A stretch of DNA of 5,384 nt from contig JAJZMN010000078.1 of the NCBI GenBank assembly GCA_021850345.1, forward strand, positions 1-5,384, read 5' to 3'. This document shows positions 1-5,374 of the stretch, in pieces (position 1 is the stretch's first letter; the number at the start of each line of letters is the position of its first letter). The notes under the pieces were generated by a model. It worked only from the letters and a program-made list of their open reading frames with translations, was not told the origin of the DNA and ran no database searches. Source of the stretch: Actinomycetes bacterium (GTDB taxonomy: Bacteria; Actinomycetota; Acidimicrobiia; Acidimicrobiales; RAAP-2). The position numbers and the translations under genes are program-made.

Positions 1-714
1 CTCCCGCGCCTGGCAGGCAGCGAGCTGACCGGCGATGCCGTCTTCAAGCTCTTCGACACGTACGGCTTCCCGCCGGAGCTCACCGTCGAAGAGGCGCGCA
101 TCGAGGGCATCCCGGTGGCCTCCGGCTGGAGCGCCCGCTTCGAGCAGCTCATGGGCGACCAGCGCGAGCGTTCGCGCACCGCTGCCGCCGGACTGTTCAA
201 AGGGGGCCTCGCGGACCGCTCCGCCGCGACGACCCGGTTGCACACCGCGACCCACCTCCTCTACAAGGCCCTGCGGCTGGTGCTCGGGGACCATGTCGTC
301 CAGCGGGGAAGCAACATCACGCCCGAGCGGCTCCGGTTCGACTTCTCGCACTCCCAGAAGGTCACGCCCGGGGAGCTCGCGAAGATCGAAGCGATCGTCA
401 ACGAGGCGATCGCCCGCGACTGGCCCATGCGCATGCGCGAGATGTCGCCGGACGACGCGTTCGCGTCCGGGGCACTCGGGGCGTTCGGCGACCGCTACGG
501 CCCGACCGTGACCGTCTACACCGCCGGCGACCCGACAGGCGAGTGGTACAGCAAGGAGATCTGCGGCGGCCCGCACGTCGTCCACACCGCTGAGCTCGGA
601 CACTTCCGGATCGTGAAGGAGGAGTCGTCGGCGGCTGGCGTCCGGCGCATCAGGGCCGTGCTGCAGCAGACCGAACAGGGGCAGCGGACCGAACAGGGGC
701 AGCGGACCGAGTAG
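1..714 (+). CDS. alaS: alanyl-tRNA synthetase, compact form, C-terminal part (5' end outside window)
   Basis: Charges tRNA-Ala with alanine in the cytoplasm and hydrolyses mischarged Ser/Gly-tRNA-Ala. Frame 1 is open from the first base to TAG at 712-714, giving 237 residues. Residues 13-27 (FKLFDTYGFPPELT) are the conserved end of the catalytic part of class II AlaRS. The editing core follows with both zinc-binding pairs intact: H81-TAT-H85 and C188-GGP-H192. Residues 208-220 (ESSAAGVRRIRAV, approximately) match the AlaRS editing-domain end. Two parts of the usual protein of about 880 residues are missing. Only about 55 residues separate YGFP from HTATH, so the beta-barrel with the ESGGQ-type motif is absent. 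The protein also stops 17 residues after the editing core, without coiled coil, DHHA1 or C-Ala domain. From memory, FKGGLAD, RGSNITPERLRFDFSH and EICGGPHV resemble the short AlaRS of candidate-phyla (Patescibacteria) genomes. The last 14 residues come from an 18-bp repeat. Identity is secure. Whether this is the cell's main AlaRS is unknown. Confidence 0.95.
   Translation, partial: LPRLAGSELTGDAVFKLFDTYGFPPELTVEEARIEGIPVASGWSARFEQLMGDQRERSRTAAAGLFKGGLADRSAATTRLHTATHLLYKALRLVLGDHVVQRGSNITPERLRFDFSHSQKVTPGELAKIEAIVNEAIARDWPMRMREMSPDDAFASGALGAFGDRYGPTVTVYTAGDPTGEWYSKEICGGPHVVHTAELGHFRIVKEESSAAGVRRIRAVLQQTEQGQRTEQGQRTE
669..710 (+). repeat. 18-bp tandem repeat forming the AlaRS C-terminus
   Basis: The unit GACCGAACAGGGGCAGCG occurs perfectly at 669-686 and 687-704, then as a partial copy at 705-710 just before the TAG. 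The unit is six codons long, so it stays in frame and encodes the tail TEQGQR-TEQGQR-TE. Perfect identity between copies suggests a recent duplication. The tail has no counterpart in AlaRS domains known to me. Confidence 0.95.
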
Positions 715-753
715 CCGCCGGCGGCGGTCGGATGTGAGGGTCCGGCATCGCCT

Positions 754-761
754 GGGAAAGG
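754..761 (+). promoter_or_regulatory. ribosome binding site deciding the start of the TIG-domain protein
   Basis: GGGAAAGG ends 1 nt before the ATG at 763 but 7 nt before the in-frame ATG at 769. The spacing strongly favours 769 as the start codon. No clear promoter is visible between 715 and 753, so read-through from alaS is possible. Confidence 0.55.
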
Positions 762-768
762 TATGAAA

Positions 769-1674
769 ATGGACCGCGCCCCGGGGACCCCCTTCTCCTC
801 TCGCAACGGCCACGCGACGGATCCGAGCCGCCGGGCTCTGGAGGCGATGGCGAGCGCAGCCCGCCGGGCGCAGGCATCCGAGGAGCGCCCCGTCGTCGAC
901 GAGGGCAACGCAGAGACCGGGCGACGTCGGCTGGTCTCCCGTTCGACCACTGCGAGCAGACGCGCCGTCGGAGGCCCCGTCCCCCGGCCACTCAGCCCGC
1001 CGAGACAGCCGGGCTCGGGAGCAGGTGGCCTTCGTCCCGGGGGCGCCACGACGACCCGATCCGACTGGCGGACACGCTGGGGCCTCGACGACCGCCGGGC
1101 ACGCACCCTCCTCCTCGTCGGCGTGGTCGGGATCCTGGTCATCGCCGGCGCCGGTCTCGGTCTCGGCCTGGCTCTGCGTTCCGCGGCCCGGACCGCGACA
1201 AGCCCGGCCGGCGCGGCCCGCCGCTCTTCGGTGACCCATCGCGGGACCGGACCCTCGACAGCGCCGAGCGGGGGGAAGCCGAGCGGGGGGAAGCCGAGCG
1301 GGGGGAAGAAGTCCCAACCGAGCGCCAAGCCCGGCACATCCGGCCACGGGGGGACCGCCGGGTCCGCGTCCACCGCCACCTCGGCTCCGCCGACGACCGC
1401 GCCGCCCGCGACCCCTGGCGGACCACGGCTCTCATCGGTGTCGCCCGCAGCTGGCGGGGCCGGCCAGACGGTCGTCGTCAGCGGCTCAGGGCTGTTCAGC
1501 AGCAACGGCGAGGTGCTCGCCTACTTCGGAGGGCAGGCCGCCCCCACGAGCTGCGCCTCGCAGACTTCTTGCACGGTGACCGTGCCCGACCTCGGGGCGG
1601 GACGCTCGACGGTCCCACTGACGGTCGTCACCGACAATGGCCGGTCCAACGCGCTGACGTTCTCGTACGCCTGA
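769..1674 (+). CDS. single-pass membrane protein with extracytoplasmic IPT/TIG domain
   Basis: Function is unknown; a surface or cell-envelope role is inferred. From ATG 769 the protein has 301 residues, or 303 from ATG 763, which is too close to the ribosome binding site. Residues 1-110 are hydrophilic, rich in Arg, Ala, Ser and Pro, and probably cytoplasmic. One membrane helix lies at about 113-136 (TLLLVGVVGILVIAGAGLGL) after an Arg-rich stop (RRAR), which implies N-in/C-out topology. The external linker at about 140-215 is rich in Ser, Thr, Pro, Gly and Lys and contains three PSGGK repeats. Residues 219-301 are an IPT/TIG immunoglobulin-like fold: LSSVSPAAGGAGQTVVVSGSG, then VLAYFGG, and the closing strand ALTFSYA. 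C262 and C268 could form a disulfide inside the domain. TIG domains usually serve adhesion or surface-protein architecture, and no enzymatic domain is present. It follows alaS by 54 nt on the same strand and converges on the hydroxyacid oxidase gene. The domain call is firm. Confidence 0.85.
   Translation: MDRAPGTPFSSRNGHATDPSRRALEAMASAARRAQASEERPVVDEGNAETGRRRLVSRSTTASRRAVGGPVPRPLSPPRQPGSGAGGLRPGGATTTRSDWRTRWGLDDRRARTLLLVGVVGILVIAGAGLGLGLALRSAARTATSPAGAARRSSVTHRGTGPSTAPSGGKPSGGKPSGGKKSQPSAKPGTSGHGGTAGSASTATSAPPTTAPPATPGGPRLSSVSPAAGGAGQTVVVSGSGLFSSNGEVLAYFGGQAAPTSCASQTSCTVTVPDLGAGRSTVPLTVVTDNGRSNALTFSYA
1264..1308 (+). repeat. 15-bp tandem repeat, three perfect copies (PSGGK linker)
   Basis: CCGAGCGGGGGGAAG is repeated at 1264-1278, 1279-1293 and 1294-1308 without mismatch. 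Its length is a multiple of three and it encodes PSGGK three times, in the external linker between membrane helix and TIG domain. Copy-number change would lengthen or shorten the linker without breaking the frame. Confidence 0.95.
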
Positions 1675-1733
1675 GCGGCTCCTACGCCTGAGCGGCTCCT
1701 ACGCCTGAGCGGCTCCTACATCTGAGCGGCTCG
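1666..1733. repeat. 17-bp tandem repeat, four copies, spanning two convergent gene ends
   Basis: TACGCCTGAGCGGCTCC occurs at 1666-1682, 1683-1699 and 1700-1716 perfectly, and as TACATCTGAGCGGCTCG at 1717-1733 with three differences. Copy 1 contains the last two sense codons and the TGA stop of the TIG-domain gene. Copy 4 encodes the last residues of the convergent oxidase, whose TAG stop straddles the junction of copies 3 and 4. Each full unit carries a TGA on the plus strand and a TAG on the minus strand. GAGC and GCTC segments in different copies can pair, but there is no T-tract, so a factor-independent terminator is not supported. Confidence 0.93.
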
Positions 1734-2906
1734 CCGTCCCAGCGCCCCGAGCCATTCGGGTCCGAGCTGCGCCACCGATGTGCAGCCCATGAGCACCATC
1801 GTCCGGCGCATCTCCGCGCCGAGGATGTCGAGGACCCGCTCGACGCCCCGCTCCCCTGCCGCGGCGAGCGCGTAGAGGTAGGGGCGTCCGATCATGACGG
1901 CGCGAGCCCCGAGGGCGAGGGAGGCGACGACGTGCGAGCCCCGGCGGATGCCGCCGTCCACCAGCACCTCAGCGTCGGCGCCGACAGCCGGGACGACGGC
2001 CTCCAATGCGTGGAGGGTTGCCGGCGCCCCGTCCAGCTGCCGGCCGCCGTGGTTCGACACCACGACCGCACGTGCGCCCGCGTCTACGGCGCGGCGGGCG
2101 TCGTCCCCCGACAGGATTCCCTTCACGACGAGCGGTCCTTGCCAGCGCTCCCCCAGATGTGCGACGTCCTGCCAGGAGAAGGGGGACGCCACCGAGCTGA
2201 TCATGCCGCTCCCGTGGCCGGGCGGCCCCGCTCCGCGCCGGGAGAGCCGCAGACCGGTCGCCGCAAGCTGCACCGCCCACCGCGGGCGCGCGAGCACCTG
2301 CGCACCGAGCGGGACCGCGTTGTGCGCGTCGACCCGCAGGGGCGGTGCCATGCCGTGCCGGACGTCCCGCTCGCGGTTGCCGAGCGTCGGCGTGTCAACG
2401 GTGACTACGAGCACCTCGACCCCCGCAGCGGCGGCCCGGTCCATGAGGGCGTCCGCCTCGGGCAGCCCACCAGCCGAATAGAGCTGGAACCACAGCGGAA
2501 CGCCCGACTCGGCAGCGACTTCCTCGACGGGGCTGCCGGCGACGGTGCTCAACACCGAGACCGTGCCTCGAGAGGCGGCGGCGCGCGCCGCCCCGGCCGG
2601 GCCGTCCGGGTGGAGGAGACGAACCAGCCCGCACGGGGCGAGCAGGACGGGGAGGTCGAGGGCCTTTCCGAGAACGGTGGTTCCGAGCTGAGGCTCGGTC
2701 CTGCCGGTCGCCATCCGAGGCCGCAGCTCGACTGCGCCAAAGGCGGCTTCGTTCCGCCGCATCGTCACCTCGTCGTCTGCCGCACCGTCCACGTAGTCGA
2801 AGACGACTGCGGGAAGCCGCTTGCGTGCGGCGCGGCGGGCGTCGGCGACGCTGTGCAGGCGCTGCGCGACGCGCGCGTCCGCACGGGCCATGAGCTCGGC
2901 GAACAT
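1716..2906 (-). CDS. FMN-dependent alpha-hydroxyacid oxidase/dehydrogenase (lactate/glycolate/mandelate family)
   Basis: Oxidises a 2-hydroxy acid to a 2-oxo acid using FMN in a TIM barrel. The 396-residue length is normal for the family. Residues 2-60 form the N-terminal helical part with FDYVDGAADD, where Y38 is the substrate-carboxylate tyrosine. FQLY gives Y143 and TVDTP gives D171. VVKGIL carries K262, and SNHGGRQLDG carries the catalytic base H286 and substrate-binding R289. The FMN-phosphate elements are DGGIRRG (317-323) and IGR (339-341). All expected catalytic residues are present. SNHGGRQLD and the N-terminal Tyr motif fit LldD/lactate oxidase/glycolate oxidase better than the mycofactocin enzyme MftD, which from memory has NHGGNNLD. 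The variable loop at about 215-243 is short and Gly/Arg-rich, without an obvious membrane-binding insertion, so a soluble enzyme is likely. The exact substrate cannot be read from sequence. ATG at 2906 follows the dehydrogenase stop by 2 nt and has a strong ribosome binding site. The stop lies in the 17-bp repeat array. Confidence 0.93.
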   Translation of the reverse strand: MFAELMARADARVAQRLHSVADARRAARKRLPAVVFDYVDGAADDEVTMRRNEAAFGAVELRPRMATGRTEPQLGTTVLGKALDLPVLLAPCGLVRLLHPDGPAGAARAAASRGTVSVLSTVAGSPVEEVAAESGVPLWFQLYSAGGLPEADALMDRAAAAGVEVLVVTVDTPTLGNRERDVRHGMAPPLRVDAHNAVPLGAQVLARPRWAVQLAATGLRLSRRGAGPPGHGSGMISSVASPFSWQDVAHLGERWQGPLVVKGILSGDDARRAVDAGARAVVVSNHGGRQLDGAPATLHALEAVVPAVGADAEVLVDGGIRRGSHVVASLALGARAVMIGRPYLYALAAAGERGVERVLDILGAEMRRTMVLMGCTSVAQLGPEWLGALGRRAAQM

Positions 2907-2908
2907 CG

Positions 2909-3652
2909 TCAATCTTCCCCCTCTCTCCGGTGCACGGTGACGGCCCCCGACTGGTCGCGGGCGAGCACAACGATGGAATCGATGTTCACGTGTGCAGGCC
3001 TGGTGACGACGAACCCGATGCACTCCGCGACGTCGCTCGCGTCGAGTGGCGTCATGCCCCGGTAAATCGACTTCGCACGCTCCTCGTCGCCGCGGAAACG
3101 CACCTTGCTGAATTCGGTCTCCACCATGCCAGGATGGACCTCCGACACCCGGACGGGCCGACCAAGCAACTCCATGCGCAGGACGCGCGAGAAGGCACGC
3201 TCTGCGAACTTGGCTGCGTTGTACCCCGCGCCGCCTGCGTACGGCTCGTAAGCGGCAATCGATCCCACGGTCACGACGTGCCCGTCGCCGCTCGCTTCGA
3301 GGAGCGGGAGGAGCCGCTTGGTCATCCGGAGGGTGCCGAGGACGTTGACCTCGTACATCGCCCGCCAGTCCTCCTCGTCGGCGTGCTCGATCCGGTCGAG
3401 CCCCAGCGCACCGCCGGCGTTGTTGACGAGCACGCGGCACTCTTGGATCTGCGAGCAGAACCGGTCGACCGATGCGGGGTCCGCCACGTCGAGCACGGCC
3501 CATCGGGCACCGATCTCCTCCGCGACGAGGCGCAGACGGCCCTCGCGTCGCGCCCCGACCACCACCTCGAGTCCGAGCGAGGCGAGGTGACGTGCCGTGG
3601 CCTCGCCGATGCCGCTCGTCGCCCCCGTCACCACCGCCACGCCTGTCACCAC
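2909..3652 (-). CDS. short-chain dehydrogenase/reductase, YdfG-like (3-hydroxy acid / serine dehydrogenase type)
   Basis: A classical SDR, probably oxidising a 3-hydroxy acid (L-serine, allo-threonine or 3-hydroxypropionate type) or reducing malonic semialdehyde with NADP. From GTG 3652 it has 247 residues. TGATSGIG (9-16) binds the dinucleotide; the basic GARR (33-36) suggests NADP. LVNNAG (75-80) is conserved. The catalytic tetrad is N103, S131, Y144 and K148 (YNAAK). As I recall E. coli YdfG, it shares NNAGxALG, PYAGGxxY, EFSxVRFxGD, PAHVNI and a VHR C-terminus, a long-range match supporting this subfamily. The start is uncertain. GTG 3652 has AGGG 8 nt upstream and gives a normal short N-terminus; GTG 3649 or 3661 are close alternatives. 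ATG 3748 would add 32 residues before the Rossmann fold, which is unusual for this family. The stop is 2 nt from the oxidase start, so the two are very probably one operon. Confidence 0.9.
   Translation of the reverse strand: MVTGVAVVTGATSGIGEATARHLASLGLEVVVGARREGRLRLVAEEIGARWAVLDVADPASVDRFCSQIQECRVLVNNAGGALGLDRIEHADEEDWRAMYEVNVLGTLRMTKRLLPLLEASGDGHVVTVGSIAAYEPYAGGAGYNAAKFAERAFSRVLRMELLGRPVRVSEVHPGMVETEFSKVRFRGDEERAKSIYRGMTPLDASDVAECIGFVVTRPAHVNIDSIVVLARDQSGAVTVHRREGED
2914..2928 (-). promoter_or_regulatory. ribosome binding site of the hydroxyacid oxidase gene
   Basis: On the minus strand GGAGAGAGGGGGAAG precedes the ATG at 2906, with the purine core 7-12 nt upstream. It lies within the last codons of the upstream dehydrogenase (RREGED), as expected for coupled translation. 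It fixes this ATG as the start rather than an upstream extension through the dehydrogenase gene. Confidence 0.65.
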
Positions 3653-3803
3653 GGACGGCACCCTACGCGATGCGGCGTTCAGGCCGATCTGGCCCGCCGC
3701 GAAGGTGGCGGGATGCCCAGCCCCGAGGTCACGGGCACCGTCGCGCATGGCGACACCTGCCTGCACGCGATGCTGCCTGCGGTCCCTGCAAGTTGGAACG
3801 ACG
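3653..3803. other. gap between transglycosylase and dehydrogenase genes, with one hairpin
   Basis: If the dehydrogenase starts at GTG 3652, this is a 151-bp gap, shrinking to 55 bp if it starts at ATG 3748. It contains an inverted repeat, CCCGCC at 3693-3698 and GGCGGG at 3707-3712, with 6-bp arms and an 8-nt loop. There is no T-run on either strand, so it is not a standard terminator. I see no convincing -35/-10 pair on the minus strand, leaving open whether the operon has its own promoter. Confidence 0.4.
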
Positions 3804-4868
3804 TCAGTTGCGGCAGGGGTCGTACCAGGGCTGCTCGCCGTCGGCGTTGTAGAGCGCGATCGCGAGCAGGTCCTGGTCCCTCGGGGAAGCCTTGTAGGGC
3901 GGCACGCCGACGAGTGTGGGCAACCCTGCCAGCTGTGCGGCCTCGTTCCACGTGGGCTGCGAGAACTGGAAGGCACCCATGTACTGGCCTGTCGGGGAGA
4001 TCGCCTGGTAGTTCCCGCCGGACTCCGCTTGGACCACGCAACGCAAGAAGGCGTTCAACTGCGGCATCGCGCCCGCTGTCGCCGGCGGCGCGGGCACCGG
4101 CGCGGCGACCGTCGGGAGCTTCGGCGCGCCGGACGGAGGCGGCGACGCGACGGCGGCGGCCCGGGCGGCGGCGGCCTGCTGCGCCTGTTCCTGGGCAATG
4201 GCGACCGCGAGGGCACCCGTGACGTTTGCGTGCTGCTCGGAGAGCTGCTGTTCGGTCGACTGCGCTTGGGCGAGCGCCGAGCTCGCACGTTGCAGCTGCT
4301 GCTGTGCCGCTGCCACGAGCCGCGCTTGGCTCGCCTCTTGCGTGTGCAGCGTGCGCCGGTCGGACTGGAGCTTGGCGACTGCCGAGTTGAGATCGCCCGT
4401 CATCACTTCCGCGTACACGGTCGTCGCCCCGTTCGACGGCGTCGCCGAGAAGAGCGAGCTCGTTCCGTCCGCTTGCGTGCCACCTTGGACGTACACCTTC
4501 ACCGCGGCATTGCGGAGATCCGCGAGATCGGCGGCGATGTGACGACGGGTGACGTCGAGCTGCACCTGGTCACGGCGAAGCTGCGCGTCGTCGGCGGCGA
4601 CGTTCGCCAAGTCCGCCGCGCGCTGCTGCTCGAAACCGTTGATCTGCAGCTGCTCGAGCAGCATCTTCTGGGTGAGCGCGGTGGCCTGCTGCTGCAAGCT
4701 CGTCACCGGGTCCGCCCCTGCGGGCGCGACGGGAGAGCACAGCGTTGCACCGAGCAGCGCTGCCGCGCCCAGACCGCACAAGGCGGGCGCCACGGCCTTC
4801 GCCGTCGACACCGCGCCTCGTCGGGCCACTTCCGAACCGGCCGCGATGGCACGCCAGAGGAAGGTCAC
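3804..4868 (-). CDS. secreted coiled-coil protein with C-terminal Rpf/lysozyme-like transglycosylase domain
   Basis: Predicted peptidoglycan-cleaving enzyme outside the membrane. From GTG 4868 it has 354 residues. A signal peptide covers about 1-52: RR at 16-17, hydrophobic core at about 26-43, and probable cleavage after APAGA before DPV. Residues 55-120 and 160-235 are Gln/Ala-rich coiled coils separated by a segment with VKVYVQGG. This resembles the N-terminal coiled-coil regions of actinobacterial NlpC/P60 hydrolases such as RipC, which FtsEX controls. A Pro/Ala linker (240-268) leads to the catalytic domain at 270-354. There AESGGNY supplies the likely catalytic E282, GQYMGAFQFSQPTW (about 294-307) is the substrate-cleft motif, and C277 with C352 could form the disulfide typical of Rpf domains. 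GTG 4829 would give a shorter signal peptide (MARRGAVSTAK), but neither start has a ribosome binding site. A promoter 3-4 nt above 4868 supports a leaderless message from that codon. Confidence 0.88.
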   Translation of the reverse strand: MTFLWRAIAAGSEVARRGAVSTAKAVAPALCGLGAAALLGATLCSPVAPAGADPVTSLQQQATALTQKMLLEQLQINGFEQQRAADLANVAADDAQLRRDQVQLDVTRRHIAADLADLRNAAVKVYVQGGTQADGTSSLFSATPSNGATTVYAEVMTGDLNSAVAKLQSDRRTLHTQEASQARLVAAAQQQLQRASSALAQAQSTEQQLSEQHANVTGALAVAIAQEQAQQAAAARAAAVASPPPSGAPKLPTVAAPVPAPPATAGAMPQLNAFLRCVVQAESGGNYQAISPTGQYMGAFQFSQPTWNEAAQLAGLPTLVGVPPYKASPRDQDLLAIALYNADGEQPWYDPCRN

Positions 4869-4877
4869 GGGATTTTC

Positions 4878-4906
4878 GTTCTAGCGAGACGAATCTCCAT
4901 CGTCAA
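4878..4906 (-). promoter_or_regulatory. sigma70-type promoter of the transglycosylase gene, near-leaderless
   Basis: On the minus strand the -35 box TTGACG (4906-4901) and the -10 box TAGAAC (4883-4878) are separated by exactly 17 nt. They match the consensus at 5 of 6 and 4 of 6 positions. Only GAAAATCCC separates the -10 box from the GTG at 4868, so a start 6-8 nt below the -10 box would leave an untranslated leader of about 2-4 nt. This fits the missing ribosome binding site and is common in actinobacteria. Confidence 0.6.
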
Positions 4907-5134
4907 GCGGGCAACGCCATCTGCCGGCGGCCTGGAGGCGACTTCGCCCTCGAAGCGCGTCGGCGGAAAGGCCCGTGACCTCGGCTTCGTCACGCGATCG
5001 CAACGGCATCGCAAGCTCGAAGGCGATTTGGCGAATTTTCCTCCCGCGGTCGCTCGGGGGTTCCTTCCTGCCCGCACTCGCACTCGTCCCCGAGCGCGCT
5101 GACGGCGTCGTGACGGTGACGGCAGACTGAGCGC
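4907..5134. other. divergent intergenic region with short inverted repeats
   Basis: No gene is supported here. It lies between the transglycosylase promoter (minus) and the small zinc-motif gene (plus). Inverted repeats include CGTGAC (4974-4979) with GTCACG (4989-4994), a 9-nt gap; CTTCG (4942-4946) with CGAAG (4951-4955); and the palindrome GCGATCGC (4994-5001). TGACGG occurs three times at 5100-5117. These could be operator sites for either divergent gene, but none matches a regulator motif I can name. I looked for a c-di-AMP (ydaO) riboswitch, often found upstream of rpf genes, and saw no convincing match. Confidence 0.45.
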
Positions 5135-5356
5135 ATGCCTCGCCGCCGCGTGCACCGGCCGCTCGCGCTCGACGCGTCGCACTGGCGCGACGACGGCCAG
5201 CCCAAGGTGCGCTACCCCTCCCGCACCGACGCGCTCGTGGCGGCGGACGACCGCTCACGCGAGTCGGGAGCCCAGCTCGGCGTCTACGAGTGCGCGTTCT
5301 GCGGTGGTTGGCACATGGGACGGCGAGCCGGCCGCAGCGGCCGGTTGGACACCTGA
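5135..5356 (+). CDS. small conserved-looking protein with a C-x2-C-x3-H motif
   Basis: Function is not recognised. The 73-residue protein is basic at the N-terminus (MPRRRVHR). A central helical stretch, YPSRTDALVAADDRS (about 27-41), is followed by YECAFCGGWHMGR (51-63), where C53, C56 and H60 could bind a metal. A fourth ligand could come from H7 or H16, or from a partner. From memory, small actinobacterial and phage proteins share this plan: a Y-x-S-x-x-x-A-x-x-A helix, then Y-x-C-x-x-C-G-G-W-H. Their role is unassigned as far as I know. The ATG at 5135 has no good ribosome binding site. Weak boxes CTGACG (5099-5104) and CAGACT (5123-5128), 18 nt apart, would place transcription near the ATG, hinting at a leaderless message. 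It ends 28 nt before the window edge. Confidence 0.7.
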   Translation: MPRRRVHRPLALDASHWRDDGQPKVRYPSRTDALVAADDRSRESGAQLGVYECAFCGGWHMGRRAGRSGRLDT

Positions 5357-5374
5357 CACTCCTGACGCTAGCCT
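5345..5374 (+). promoter_or_regulatory. possible promoter for a gene beyond the right edge
   Basis: TTGGAC (5345-5350) and TAGCCT (5369-5374) are 18 nt apart, overlapping the end of the small zinc-motif gene. TAGCCT fits the loose actinobacterial -10 pattern TANNNT. The target gene would be outside the window, so this is only a weak call. Confidence 0.3.

Noticed and set aside
115..714. Independent small gene starting at ATG 150 or GTG 115 encoding only an editing domain (AlaX-like)
   Set aside because: The same frame continues without a stop to the window's left edge and carries the AlaRS catalytic-domain motif, so this is one long gene cut by the window.
714..725. GCCGCCGGCGGC palindrome just after alaS as a terminator
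   Set aside because: It is a perfect palindrome without room for a good loop and has no following T-run.
516..1505. 329-codon open frame on the minus strand opposite the AlaRS end and TIG protein
   Set aside because: It is low-complexity Pro/Arg/Ala sequence opposite two genes with clear domains; a GC-driven shadow.
1932..3065. 377-codon open frame on the plus strand opposite the hydroxyacid oxidase
   Set aside because: The minus strand here carries a complete FMN oxidase with all catalytic residues. The plus frame has no family features.
2907..3503. 199-residue upstream extension of the hydroxyacid oxidase
   Set aside because: It runs out of frame through the dehydrogenase gene. A strong ribosome binding site and normal family length fix the start at 2906.
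3597..5102. 501-codon open frame on the plus strand opposite the transglycosylase gene
   Set aside because: It is Arg/Gly-rich with no recognisable domain, and it lies antisense to a gene with signal peptide, coiled coil and catalytic motif. Long antisense frames are expected at this GC content.
4869..5134. c-di-AMP (ydaO) riboswitch upstream of the Rpf-like gene
   Set aside because: The characteristic conserved blocks were not found on the minus strand, and the promoter immediately above the GTG would exclude a long leader.
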